64,000 nucleotides of DNA from Taenia hydatigena (GCA_036345935.2 JADWOT020001725.1:1-64000), one strand, 5' to 3'. Positions 25,150 through 37,027 are shown, counted from the first letter of the stretch. Translations and numbers: made by a program. Notes: generated from the sequence alone by a model not told the origin.

Positions 25150-27450
25150 CGGAGCTGCGCTGCTTTCCGTTGTGATTGATTGTACCCACAAACAATCGGA
25201 TCAGAAATGTAAAAATGTCTACGCAGATCACCACGGCCACTGTAACACAAATTGGCAGACTTTTGATTGGCGAGCAGCAAGTATTCCAGATACAACTTCA
25301 AGCGTTGTGACTAAAGATGTACTGGCTTTGATTTTATGTCAGAAAGGAAATAGTTGAAAAATCTGTTATTTTATGTAGTGTCTAGCACCGTCTCTCTTCA
25401 GCATCATCGCAACGTTGTTAGTGACGGTCTTGCTACTGGATTCTGAATTGGAATGTCCTCACAGCTGAATTAATGCCAAGTAGAAATTGTTTGTTGGGGC
25501 CAGCAATTAATTTGACATTCACTAGCGCAGCGTTGTTGGCAAGCAAATGCTGCATAAGGAGGAAGGACATTTAACCATCTGACACTGGTGGGTAACACAT
25601 GAAGAAAGACACCTGTGTCAATCCAAAACAGTTTGGGGTGCATAGGGTGCTGCATTATAAGTTTTGCTGACCGTGGTGATTAGAACCTAAAATGCAACGT
25701 GAGCAGAGGAGATCGTCCAGTCATCGCTGCAAGACCATAGGTCGTAGTGGATTTATCCACGTGACACAGTAAAAGTTACCTAGAATCAGCTCACCCCCAC
25801 AATCTGCAGAATAGGCTTATGTAAACCACTTTCATTATCATCAACACTTTTTGTTGGATTTTTACTAACCTCTGGAACATCTGCTTCTACGCAGCGTCAA
25901 AAACACTCAATCTCTGGAGGGGGTGAGTAATGGACATTCACGTTATAAGTCGTTTAGTGATAGAAGCGAGTAGTTAGTTTTGAAGTCGGATTGAGCCCCA
26001 CATAGATACGTACGCACAGGATCCGTATGGAAGTGGCACCCTCCATGCTGTGTCAAGCATCTTACCTGACTGAAGGTGAGAGCTGTGCCTGCGAGTGAGG
26101 TTAACGGTGGAGAAACCATTCAGATGCATCCGTTACCTTGCATTCAAGCAGATATAACGTAGGGGTAATGTGAGCTGGCTTCACTAACCACTTAAATTTG
26201 TCTGATGAATAAGTCGCCAAATGGAGTCTTTAAATTGCTCACTTCACGTGAATAAGATCGCCACGAAGTCTGCAGCCTCGATGAGGTATGCATGCGAACT
26301 GCACAAAAATGAAGCAGCAGGCGGTAGAATAGAAGGACTGAAAAATGATGTCTGTTACTCCGTTCGGGGTATCGCCTCATAGAGGCGAGCAAAATGCTGT
26401 GCTCGTACCGCCTTAGCAGCTCACAATAAATGGTCCGCGTAGGGGGTGGATGCACTTGTCTTTTTCACCCATCCTCACCAACACAATGATGAATGCCGCA
26501 CCAACTGGTAGAAACTAACAAACAAAACCAAGCACCAAGATGAGCCAAGCCCAAAGCAAATAAAATTCAAGCGTTCATTTTGCCAAGTTAAGCCAATGCG
26601 AAAATATCTAACGAATAAAGGACTACCATATTTACCCATTACGAAAGGAAGCCAGGTGAAATGCAATGTGCGATTGCAATAGAAAACCAATAGTACAGCA
26701 CCAATCATGATTCAAATTAGGTAAAACACGAGTGAGAAGATAGCGCTCCTAAAAAGTTGCTACCTGAAGAACTTTACTTAAATAAATGCTCAACGCATGC
26801 CGGCCAGACCTCATTTGTCAATGTTTCTCTCATGAACATGAGAAAACAATTACGGCAGACAACAATTTGGAGACTAGCGTTCGAAACGCAAAGCTGGACA
26901 TAACAGGGTGGAAAGAGCACAATGGCTTACAGGTGCTATCGAAAAATCACTTTCAAAACGGATATCCTACATGTCCACCGCAAATATATTTGTCACCGTT
27001 ACCTTGAAAGCCTCGAGAAAAACAAGGCAGGCAAGAAATTGCAGAGTAGCACTCGTGATCAAAGCAGGATGAAACGGAGTTGAAAAGAGCAAGGCCGCAT
27101 ACAAGAGATAGTTAAAGTTCTGTTGCTAAATCAAATAAATCGTTATCGTTCCTCGGGAAAAAATAAGGAATTACAAGTGAGGGCGAAATGGCGAAAATGA
27201 ACTGCAGCAATACATCAGTGGTCTCTCCATTCAGATAACCAAAATGAACAAGTAAATGAATGGAGGCTTATTTTTAGACATCAAAGGTGGTTCTTAAAAC
27301 CACCTCTGATTCATTTTAAGTGATGCAAAATACTGCACAATTGGAAGCAGAGAAAGACACTCAGGTGTAGCATCTCCAAGGGAATACAAAGGAAGGAGAG
27401 ATGGCGCAGAAAATTGAACATTGGAGAGGAAGGTTGGTACAACTGTGAAA
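25150..27450. other. Non-coding stretch, no supported gene
   Basis: A - strand frame at 26,708-26,475 (77 codons) is rich in aromatic and hydrophobic residues, but it matches no family I know and has no splice signals that extend it. Nothing else stands out. Confidence 0.45.
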
Positions 27451-27459
27451 GCTCATTGG

Positions 27460-28050
27460 TTATGAGGATTTTTGATACCGTATTTTGTACCATTGACAAC
27501 TTCGTGTCCGCAAATCGCTTACATTCACAATTTAATTAGACGTCAATAACTGCTGACAAAGCCCTGAGTGTAAGAGGGAACAAAAGATTTTGATTTCTCT
27601 ATGCACTATTGAAATGAAGATAGTAGGATACTGCATTGGTATACCAATCAGGTGACCCCACATCTCCTTCAGGGCGAAACCAATGGAACCTCTCTTCTGA
27701 ACTCCTCTGTCGCTCATGCAGAAGTACACGTCAGGACGGCAATAAACTTCACAGTGTTGCCTTCGTTCATGTTATCGCGTTTTGCAACGTTGACTGCTTA
27801 ATTTACAAATCTTCCACCTTCGCGTCCCAATCGTCCATTCTTTCTTTTGCTATCTCACTCAAACCCCTCTATGATGATAGTGGTGTCCTCTTTCCACGAC
27901 CGAATATTTCCTTTCATGGGTTATTTTTGGGTGATGAGAACATAGTCGCATTTACAATGAAGTCAGAGTGTAGGTGCTTTGTACCGGCGATCTCGCCCTG
28001 CATTTTACCCACCTGGCTTCGCCAGGCTGTATCACAACCCATACTTCCTT
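27460..28050 (+). repeat. Direct repeat D, copy 1
   Basis: It shares 'gataccgtattttgt' (near 27,475), 'gcgtcaataactg.cgacaaagccc'-like sequence (near 27,540), 'ctgcattggtat' (near 27,632), 'actcctctgtc' and 'gtgctttgtacc' with 30,935-31,570 in the same orientation. The copies flank the left arm of the foldback-like structure. No LTR hallmark (terminal TG..CA, primer site) was seen. Confidence 0.75.
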
Positions 28051-28489
28051 TGCATTCTAATAATCACAGTTTAGAGGGAAATGTCCAATGATTCTGTGAT
28101 TCGTATACACCCTAGCCTTAGCTTAAGCTTTTGAACCATTTCCTGTGATTTATTAGTCCATTTGCCGAGTTTATTTACAGTATTGAAGAGCATTCAACTT
28201 TGTAGCCGAGAAGTTGAATGCGTGCTTGATTTGGAAGTAACCTAACGAAAACAGTCTTCCTCATTCTTCCCGTTGCGATGTCATTGCCGGTCGTCCACTT
28301 GTTTAAACCTCCAAGTCAGCTGGATTCTCTCAAAACAAGAGCCTAATAAGTAAGTCTGCTTCTGCGCCTTTTAATATTTACCTTCATTTTATGCGCCTAT
28401 GGAAAGATTGTAATTATAAAAACGTATTCGATTCCACGAATTAAACCTTGTTTCAAATGACCACAACATTTTCTGCAGTGCTGCTTCAT

Positions 28490-29270
28490 GAAGGGTGATT
28501 GGGAGATAAAATGTAGAGAAGAGACAGTTAGCATTGGTTGAATGACCGATTCTAGTCACGAGATTTCGTTGGCAATGGAGGAAGGGAGAGGGATGGAGAT
28601 AGAGGAGTAGTTTAATATTGTGTGAATAAATAATGCATAGTACGAAAATTCATTTAAATCGAGGATGATAGAGAGAGGAATAAAGAGAGAGAAAATTGGC
28701 AATAAATGAACGACCGATGCTGAGAATAGGATTTTATCAGCAATGGAGAGTGAGAAAGAGATGAAGAAAGAGAGCAGCAACAGTTAGCATTGTGCAGATG
28801 ATCGATGCTGAGCACGTGATTTCATTGGTGAAGGAGAGTGGTAAAGAGAGACAAAGAGCGAGAGAAGAGGCAATTAGCATTGGGTGAATTGCCGATGTTG
28901 AGCACGAGATTCCATTAATAATGGAAAGAGAAAGTAAGAATAATAAAGTGAGTTGTCGAGATGGAGTTTAGCATTGTGCCAATGATCGTTGGTGGGCACG
29001 AGCTTCCATTGGAGAATAAAGGTGATAGAGAGAGAGGTAAAGAAATAGAGAGGGGACGATTAGCAGTAGGTGAAGGTTCGATGTTGAGCACGTATGATTA
29101 GCGGGGGCGAAGACAGTGAGCGAGAAGAAGAGAGCGAGAAAGGAGACTTATATCAATGCTAGAATAACCAATGATGAGCGCGTGTTTTTAGTAATAATGT
29201 AGATTGTGGAAGATAAAGAGAGGGAAAGAAGAGACGGCAATGAGTGAGTGATCGATGTTAAGGACGAGAG
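28490..29270 (+). repeat. Left array of about 90-bp purine-rich subrepeats
   Basis: The core 'gatg(c/t)tgagcacg.gatttc' recurs near 28,717, 28,804, 28,894, 28,988, 29,079, 29,170 and 29,253, each followed by a GA-rich run ('gagagagaaagag') and 'agttagcattg'. Spacing is 83-94 bp. The same array, reverse-complemented, lies at 34,895-35,650. The two arrays form the outer halves of a long inverted repeat. Confidence 0.8.
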
Positions 29271-29890
29271 TTTCGTATTGCGGGAGAGATAATGGATTTG
29301 TTATTTCCCATCACACCTTCTTGTCTTCTCGCCTTCCTGGAATTTATTGTGATTTACAAAGAACCCTGCATTCCTTATCTAAGGAGGAATCAAATGTTGC
29401 CACACACCAGCTCCTACGTCTCTTTTATTGCTGGCAATTTTGCGCTACATGACATCAACAGCAGTAGATTGCCATATCACCGCAACCGCGCACTGCAGAA
29501 CTGTACCTTTATTTATTCAACAGTGCATAGCAGACATACATAAATGTAAGGTAGCGAACAATGAAATGAGTCTTCTTGGAAGAAAAGATGACAAAGTTAG
29601 GCAGAAAAAATGGAACACGCGTTTAACAAGAAAAGTTATTGTAGCTGTAGATGGAATCAACACCTTCCCCTGTGCACCAGGACCAGCGACAATCCGAGCG
29701 CAGCTAAAATACAAGACCAAGTTTGCAACTGGACACCTAGAAAATGATGAGTTGATTGCTGTTAAGTCTAACAAAGTAATGTGGGAAGCAGCTGCATCCG
29801 TGCTGTCACTTTACTGTTAGTGATAATGTTGGAAATTTGTAGGGTTTTTAAAGTAACGAATAGATTTTGATGAATAGCATTTTGGGATTG
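29271..29890 (+). repeat. Inner half of the left foldback arm, with short open frames
   Basis: This unique-sequence half of the arm matches the reverse complement of 34,895-34,275 at roughly 85 percent by eye. It contains a frame at 29,292-29,543 starting MDLLFPITPSCLL whose counterpart in the right arm is also open. It also contains a longer frame at 29,428-29,820 (130 codons) that is broken by stops in the right arm. No known transposase or other domain was recognised. Confidence 0.75.
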
Positions 29891-30934
29891 ATACGCTAGT
29901 CAATGAAGCCCGTTCATTACCTTGCCTTAATGCCCCGCAACTCATTTTTCCTCTTTCTCATTTATAATCTCATAATTAGTCTTATCTCGCATTTGCTAAC
30001 ACCTCACATACGACTTTGGGCAAGTTTAGGTGTGTGCAATAGCTGCGACCTTAAGATGGAGCTTCTTCACGTCTATGGGCTGTGTCTAAGGGTAGCATCA
30101 ATAGTAAGGCGGAATGACATTTTCACCCCAGTGCATATCACTTCAAAGAAATTCAGGGTTGTGAGGTGACGACGTGGGTGAAGTTGTATGTTATTACACA
30201 AAGACCCACGAGAAACGTGTAAGTATATGGAATATATGCCGAGATTAATGCCGAATCACTAAACCTTAGCTGCTAACGCCAACAAAAATGACACTTTAAG
30301 CTTACGAATCAAAATCTATGTCTCTAAATGTTTGCTTAAATTAACATTTGTGACAAAATTTCAAGTATACGTTAAACTCCACACTGCCAGTCAACACATT
30401 CTGGATACAGTTGTCACTACAGTTAGAAACCGCTCTCATTGACTAAGTGAAGACTCGAAACATGGAATGGGATACTGTGGGCTAATAAAGGGGTAAATTC
30501 AATTCTGGAAGAAGAAGTGCTTCGCAGCATGCACAATCTGCAAACCACTAATTATTTAATTGAAGTAGTGATTTGAAGGAAAATTTAAGCCTGCGTGTTA
30601 GAAGATGCTGCCCATGCTAGAACCATTTCAACTTAGCTATCGATGCAGTCATAGTTACGCCTTCGCAGATAGATTGCAGCTATTAGCAGCGCCACAAATC
30701 TAAGCCACGTGTTTCATTTATGCGTAACCGCGGGTTGTTGCAGCATCCATTACCTGCATTTTTAATAAGAGCACAGATGAAAACGCGCAATTTTAGGATC
30801 AATGGCAAATTGAAAGCTGAACGCTTCGAACCTACTCGTCTCCCAGCCATCTTTATTGACAAGTCCTTGTCCCTCATACCCGCGGCAGTTCTTGTATGCC
30901 GATTCAACCAACACTAAAGCGACCGTAGCTGTGA

Positions 30935-31570
30935 GCAAAGTTATAAGGATTTTCGATACCGTATTTTGTGCTATCGCCAATTTTGTGTCCTCAAATTGTT
31001 TACATTTGCGATTCAATTAGGCGTCAATAACTGCCGACAAAGCCCAAAATGTTAAAGGGAACAAAAGACTGCCTTCTCTCTGCAGTATTGAATTGAAGGC
31101 AGTAGTATACTGCATTGGTATGCAAATCAGGTGACTCCACATCTCCTTCTGAGCGGAACTGATAGAACCTCCCCCCTGAACTCCTCTGTCACTCATGCAG
31201 AAGTGCACGTTGAAACGGCTCCCTGCTTTGCTGTAGTTTGCCATCACTGCAGTTTTGATCTGATGCAATAAACTTCACAGATTTGCCTTAAACAATGTTC
31301 TTGCATAATTCACAAATCTTCTACCCCTTGGGTCTAAATCTTTTATTCCTTCCTTCGCTATCCCACTCACACGCCTCAATTATGTTAGCAGTGTCCAATT
31401 TTCACGACTGAGCATTTATTTTCACGTGTGATTTCTGCATGTCTTATACGACGATGAGAAAATGGTCGCATTCGCGGCAAAATCCGAGTATAAGTGCTTT
31501 GTACCAGTAATCTCACCCGATATATTACCCATCAGTCTTTGCCAGCTTGTAGCACAACTTCTGTTGTTAT
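30935..31570 (+). repeat. Direct repeat D, copy 2
   Basis: It is the partner of 27,460-28,050, about 3.47 kb downstream. It has an insertion of about 50 bp near 31,215-31,270 relative to copy 1. It ends just before the first exon-like segment of the gene at 31.6-33.6 kb. Confidence 0.75.
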
Positions 31571-31589
31571 TGGGCATTGGGCTGTCAAT

Positions 31590-33622
31590 GCCAAGATGGG
31601 AGGAGTATCCTAATGACTTTCTGTTTAAATGCGAAACAGGCCCCAGGTTGTGGGGTTCCCGTGTTGTTGGAAAGCCTTTCGGAGTCTCGTATCCATTAGG
31701 ATACGAGTACAAGAAGACCTACGTAAGTGAGCTACTGTACTTTAATGGGTACAAAATTTGAATCATGCATACTAAAATGCCTTTCGGGTACATGGAGGTC
31801 GAGATTAATATTACGCTGATTAGCCACGGTGTTTCAGTATTACTTCCGTTGGATTTAGGCTCCAGTAGTGTACACCTCAACAGCTGTCCTCAAGATGTTT
31901 ATCAAGTGTCAGAGGTGTGTGGCCTATGACAAATATTGGGGTAGTCCCTGTCAATGGGGTGAAGGTAAGCTCACATCCTCTCTTTACCCCATATTTGGCC
32001 ACCACTTTATTCTTTTAAACCCTTTTATTTCTCAATGCACTTATTAGATATCACACACTGCATTTTATTAAGCAATGCCACTCGGAACGTAAGTTGATTG
32101 TTTAGCTTGAAAATATATAAACTATCGCACTCTAAATGATTGCTGCTCATCGAAACGCCAATCAGCATTTGCCCTAACGGGAATCAATTTGTGGTTTAGC
32201 TGAATGCATCTTCCATGTCTTCCATTCCCTGGCATTGCTTTTATTCTAGAAAAAGCTAGCCTCACCATCGAAGACGTGACTAAACAGGAAAAAATTGAAA
32301 TTATGGACTTTGGCAGCGATTTGAAGCTGATATCAACCACATACCTTGTGCCAAATTGCAAGTTTCCAGCACCCAAAGCAGGTATCGCACAATTTCTCAC
32401 ACATAAATAGTCCAGTTATTGAAATTTCTTTAGGCGATTCTCCTTTGAACGTTAGGTGGTGTGGATCTAATGACGTCCTTCCCGTTTTCACGGTTTGTCC
32501 AAAGGCGGCGGCCTTTTTACATAAATTTTGGTGTTCAATGAGTAAAAGGCGATGGATGGGTGGGCTGTTCAGTTTTCATGCTATCTATTGCTCATTATAC
32601 ATATTTTCCGCATTGCTCGTCGATTAAATATTGCATGTATTCTGAAATAGACAATGCTTTACGTAAGTAAATAGAGAAGTTGCATTTGGAGAGGGACTAA
32701 GCTTCTACACCAAGGTCACCCCTCCTGCAGTAAGTCCTTGAAACCTGTGTGCTAAGAGGAATTTTATGGACAATTATTTTGCCAATGAGGAAGCTCAGAT
32801 AATGAAAGGAAGCAAAGTGAAGAAACAAGCATTTTCTCTCATGGGTCCGCACAAAAATTTGCAGTCCTATTTTAAAACATTGTTTTTATGTATCACCACT
32901 TAATGCACCTTTGCTAACATGAATGTTGGTTCTTAATTTTGTCAGTCAGCATGATGAAAGACAAGGCCTTAGATTTGAGGATATTTTATAGAACATTCTT
33001 CCCACGGTCCGACGCAAAAAAATGACACTTTCATATGGGTGACAAAAGAATCGCATTTGACAGTGACCGTCGATTACACACAGAGTGGAACATCACCTGA
33101 AGTGGAGATTTGCAACCGTAAGCCTCACCAAAATGTAACTTTTCTTAAGTGATCATTTCCTAAGTAAGCTGTTCCACTCGACTTTACTGCAATTCATGCT
33201 GTCCATGATTGTCCTTAGGCTCTACCACTACTTGCTTAACGATTCAGGATCGTTATGATGAGTTCTGCATTTTAGAGTATGAAGGAGCACAAAGTAAGTC
33301 AGTTTGTCAGTAAACATAGCACGTAACGGATTCAGATTGAAGTGAGAAAAGGTCTTGTCAATGCGACGCCCTTATTTGGCATCATTTGTAAAGTACTTCG
33401 CTTAAGCCAAAGCTTTGTGAAATTTAGATAATTAGCCACAAATATGCCTCAAAACCAACAACTTAAGCAATCTTGCAACAGTCTCACAATTTTGATTTGT
33501 CAATCTTAACGGTAATAAATGCGATTTATGCAACGTTTGATTTAGGAGATACGACTACGGCAGCACCCATAAAACCATTGCCGACCTCGACGCCTTACTT
33601 GGATAAGTGCTTATTTCACTGA
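31590..33622 (+). CDS. Multi-exon gene for a Cys-containing, probably extracellular protein
   Basis: Exon-like segments join in frame: about 31,590-31,732, 31,859-31,964, 32,250-32,381, possibly 32,434-32,559, then 32,992-33,117, 33,219-33,293 and 33,546-33,622 (TGA). Donors are GTAAGT, GTAAGC, GTATCG, GTAAGC and GTAAGT. Acceptors are TTAG, CTAG, ATAG, TTAG and TTAG. After the first junction (phase 0) every junction is phase 1, and each exon is 3n long, which chance rarely gives and which is typical of extracellular modules. Cysteine clusters read KCQRCVAYDKYWGSPCQW and EICNRSTTTC..EFC; their C-x2-C..C-x-W spacing recalls PSI repeats of plexins, with strand-like segments (SHLTVTVDY) between, but this family call is weak. 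The last segment is Thr/Pro-rich (DTTTAAPIKPLPTSTP). The 5' end is unknown and the 3' end may continue. The gene sits inside the foldback-like structure, directly after direct repeat D copy 2. Confidence 0.5.
31859..31964 (+). other. Exon with CxxC..CxW cluster
   Basis: The acceptor 'ggatttag' and donor GAAG|GTAAGC flank 35 codons plus one base. The reading APVVYTSTAVLKMF is followed by the cluster KCQRC and PCQW. The other two frames contain stops before the donor. Confidence 0.5.
32250..32381 (+). other. Phase 1-1 exon
   Basis: Acceptor 'tttattctag' and donor AAAGCAG|GTATCG flank a segment that reads KASLTIEDVTKQEKIEIMDF and continues to NCKFPAPKA without stops. Its length of 132 nt is 3n with a 2+1 split, matching the phase of both neighbours. 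Confidence 0.5.
32992..33293 (+). other. Two adjacent phase 1-1 exons with a short intron
   Basis: The exon at 32,992-33,117 reads EHSSHGPTQKNDTFIWVTK and ends VEICN. The exon at 33,219-33,293 reads STTTCLTIQDRYDEFCILEY. The intron between them is 101 bp with GTAAGC..TTAG borders. Both exons are 3n long and keep one frame across the join, strong support for genuine splicing. Confidence 0.5.
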
Positions 33623-34274
33623 ATTTTCTTGACACCACCTGTGTTCTCGCGCCTTTCCAACTGGGCAGGCCAATATAGCAAAGCTACAACTTTTGTGTTA
33701 GCTCCTGACAAAAAGGGTAGCAAATTCTGTTGTTCCGTTCCAATCCAATTACCAAAACTAACTCTGATGCAAAACTGAGTGGCAATTGCCCGCATCGGAG
33801 CACCTGCGGAGACCACACCTAAATGCGCATCTCACTGCACCTCTTTGATTCTTATTTTAAACGCATAACTGCTAAACACTTTGCCTTTAGTTTGCGATCC
33901 TCTTTGCGCCATGGCCTCACCTTAATTCTTTTGCACCTCTGAACAATCTGACATGCTATGAACCCACTCTTATTCAGTTATTATATTTACGCACAACGAT
34001 TTTCGTTGAACAATGGGCGGTTGTGTTTGTGGTGCTTAACTGCTGCTTTTGTAATTGAACAGCAACGTCTTATGGTAAGTTGACACATTTGGCTTTATTT
34101 GGGCATTATCATTTCCATCGCACCTGCCAGAGTATACGTTGGCAACGTTAACTTTCCTTGATTTCTAAACACGTACTATTACTCCTGATCTGCACGATCG
34201 GTGGTTGCATAGTGAATAGCACTTGCAATGACCGGCATCCCTTCATTTCCCTCTAAATGTTTAAATATATGTTC

Positions 34275-34895
34275 ATTCTAAAAACGCTACTCATGTAAAT
34301 CTATTTGTTATATTGAAACCTTTTTGGTTTCCAACAATATGACAAATGACAAAATGACAGCACGGATGCAGTAGCCTTCTGCACTGCTTTTTTAGACTTA
34401 AGAGCAATCTACTCACCGTTTTCTGGGAGTCCAGATTAAACACTGTCTTTATTTTAGTTGTGCTCGGATTGTCGTTGGTTCTGGTGCACATGAGAAGGTG
34501 GTGATTCCTTCTACAGCTGCAATAACTTTTCTTCATAAATGTGTGTTCCACTTTTTCTGCCTAACTTTGTCATCTTTTCTACCAAGAAGACTCAGTTTAT
34601 TGTTCGCTACCTTACATTTGTGTATACCTGATATGCACTGTTAAATAAAGAAGGGTAGAGTTCTGCAGTGCGCGGTTGCGGCGACATCGCAATCTGCTGC
34701 TCTTAACGCCATGTAGAGCGAAATCGACAGCAATGAAAGAGACGTAGGAGCTGGTGTGTGACAACACTTGATTCTTTTTTAGATGAGGAATACAGGGTTC
34801 ATCGTAAATCACGATAGGCTTTAGGAAGATGAGAAGACAAGAAGGTGTGACGGGAAATAACAGGTCCATTATCTCTCCCACGACATGCGACTTAT
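34275..34895 (-). repeat. Inner half of the right foldback arm
   Basis: It is the inverted counterpart of 29,271-29,890. The - strand frame 34,899-34,612 reads MDLLFPVTPSCLL after an N-terminal extension and parallels the left-arm frame, including HTSSYVSFIA and RNRALQN. Beyond it, frames equivalent to the left-arm 130-codon frame carry stops. Confidence 0.75.
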
Positions 34896-35650
34896 GCACT
34901 TAACATCGATCATTCATCCATTGCTGTCGATTCTCTCCCTCTCTTTATCTGTCACACTCTACACTACCACTAAAAACACGCGCTCATCATTGGTTATTCA
35001 TCCACCAATAAGAGTCTCCTTTCTTGCTCTCTTCTTCTCGCTAATTGTCTTCTCTCTATTTCTTTAGCTCTGTCTCTATCACTCTCCTTCGCCAATGAAA
35101 TCACGTGCTCAGCATCGATCATTTGCACAATACTAACTGTGTCCGCTCTCTTTCTTTATCTCTCTCTCACCTTCCATCGCTAATAGAATCTCATTCTCAA
35201 CATCGGTCATTCATCCAATGTTAATTTTCTCCCACCTTTGTCTCTCTCTATCACCCTCGATTTAATTGAAATTTCGTGCTAAACACCAATTATTCACACA
35301 ATACTAAACTTCTCTCTCTTCATCTCTCTCTTATCCTCCATTGCCAAAGAAATCCCGTGCTTAACATTGATTATTCAATTGATACTAACTGTCTCCTCTC
35401 TACTATTAATCTTTCTCACAATCACTCTTCATCCTTAATAAAATCTTGAACCGAATATTGATCATTTACATGATGCTAAGCGTCTTCTGTCGTTCCCTTT
35501 TCTTCTCTCTCTATCATCCTTTATCACGGATGGAATCTCGAGCTCAGCGTCGGCCATTAACCCAACGCTAATTTTCTCCGTTCTCTCTTTATCTTTCTCG
35601 CCATCGCCCTCCACCACAAATTAAATCTCGAGCTCAACATTAAGATGATG
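34895..35650 (-). repeat. Right array of about 90-bp subrepeats, inverted
   Basis: The reverse complement of the left-array core appears as 'aacatcgatcattcatcca', 'cagcatcgatcatttgcac', 'aacatcggtcattcatcca' and relatives, spaced about 90 bp apart, separated by CT-rich runs ('ctctctttatctctctct'). It forms the outer end of the right arm. Confidence 0.8.
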
Positions 35651-35867
35651 GCTACGCCCTTGACTCAACTAATTTAGTAGTTAGGTCGTGGAACTAGCTA
35701 ATGCCAAATTCGTCAACCTCAACACTGCTGGCAGAGAACCATCCAAGGTGGTGGTTTAGGTGGCTGCACAGTTTTATTTCTTCTCGACTATTTGAGCTTC
35801 GATCGTGCGAATAATCCATTCTTTAATTTTTTATTTATGTAGTGATCCCTTAATTAGGACCAGTAAA

Positions 35868-36200
35868 ATGCCTCACATTTTTCCAAACATGGCAAGTGTT
35901 GTGAGTACGCTCAACCCCCAACGAGGTGTTGCATTCCTATTAAATTGCCCCGAGGATTGGTCCATTGGTGAATACCAAGACAGAGAAGAACAGTATCAAG
36001 GTACAACGAATCTCACAGCATAGTTCTTCGCTTCATGTCGCATCGTGCCATGCAGCCTTCCTTTAGATCACAGCACAGCACATCAGCCCCCGAAGCAAAA
36101 CAGAGCGAAGGAGTGCACACGAAGCCACATCGCTTCAGCTTAAACCGTTGTCGTGCAGATTTTGCAGCTTGCACACCAATCGACGTGTTAAGAGGAGAGA
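35868..36200 (+). CDS. Two exon-like segments of an unidentified gene
   Basis: The first segment (35,868-36,000) can start at an ATG, reads MPHIFPNMASVVSTLNPQRG and ends EDWSIGEYQDREEQYQ with a phase-1 donor CAAG|GTACAA. A second short segment, 36,159-36,200 (acceptor 'ttgtcgtgcag', donor GAGA|GTAAGA), is 42 nt, phase 1-1, and reads DFAACTPIDVLRGE. Joining them keeps the frame. No family was recognised. It could belong to the gene upstream only if another exon corrects the phase. Confidence 0.3.
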
Positions 36201-36829
36201 GTAAGAAACAGTCTCGAGCTTTGTCGCAATAACCTCTCTTTTGTTTAGTTGTTACTGCTGCCATTACCTTTCCTGTTGAGTGGCATGCCATGCTAATTAA
36301 ATGAAATGCTTATGTTATTTCAATTGTACATAGTAAGCGAAGTGTGGTGGGGTGCATCAAATCTTATACTAGGCAAAAATACTTTAAATGGCTTTCGTCA
36401 AAACTGCACCAGTTAGAGCAAAGAGAGATAGTAATAAGGGCGACACGTGGTTAGAAACTTACAGGGGAATAAACCTGAACTGTGACACTTTAATTATGCA
36501 TCCAGAACTGGCCTTGGAGGTACTACTTGTGGTGGCCCACTACATAACTTCCAGCAATACACTGAAGCTCACGCAGTTGTTTCGCTATCCAAAGAAGGGC
36601 GTAAATGACATCTGCGGCTCTCCTTTTGGAACTAATGAAACCCAATGAACAGCTTTGATGACCTGTACTCTTAATTGACTCACGTCATTGATAGGAAAAG
36701 AGAACAACCTTACAAACTACTAAGTAAGTACGCAAACACATTTTCATGGCAAAGCACTAGAACGGAATGAAAAAGTATTGGCATGCATGTAGTAGGCGCT
36801 ATCAAAGCTAGGCCCATTTAGCAAGACTC

Positions 36830-37027
36830 AGACTCATACCACTTCCTCTTCTAAAAGATGTGAACCATTTGGTCAAAGAGGTAAATCGAGAGGAGGTTAT
36901 ACAGCCGTCAAAGTCACAAAAGAGAGATGATAGTAGTCTGCGATTGTGCATCGATAAAAGAAAGTTAAACGACCTAACTAAGCAAAATGCGTTCCCACCG
37001 TCTTACAGTAAATGCCTAATTAGCTGA
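36830..37027 (+). pseudogene. Ty3/Gypsy-type reverse transcriptase fragment
   Basis: One frame reads IPLPLLKDVNHLVKEVNRE, then VIQPSKSQ and LRLCIDKRKLNDLTKQNAFPP. This follows the start of Ty3/Gypsy reverse transcriptases: a run before 'gvI.PS.SP', then 'lR.CvDYRkLN.vT..d.yP'. The segment between PS and LR is shortened and the frame ends at TGA (37,025-37,027) without the catalytic YxDD region. It is a relic of a retrotransposon on the + strand. Confidence 0.65.

Larger units (their letters stand above)
28490..35650. mobile_element. Foldback-like element or large inverted duplication
   Basis: Arms of about 1.4 kb (28,490-29,890 and 35,650-34,275) are inverted copies, each made of an outer array of about 90-bp subrepeats and an inner unique half. 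The 4.4-kb interior holds direct repeat D copy 2 and the exons at 31.6-33.6 kb. Long inverted ends built of tandem subrepeats are the known hallmark of foldback transposons. I saw no target-site duplication and no transposase, so a local inverted duplication of a satellite-containing segment is the alternative. Confidence 0.5.

Noticed and set aside
27460..31570. Direct repeat D as a pair of LTRs of a retrotransposon
   Set aside because: No TG..CA ends, primer site, polypurine tract or gag/pol frame lies between the copies; the intervening DNA is a foldback arm.
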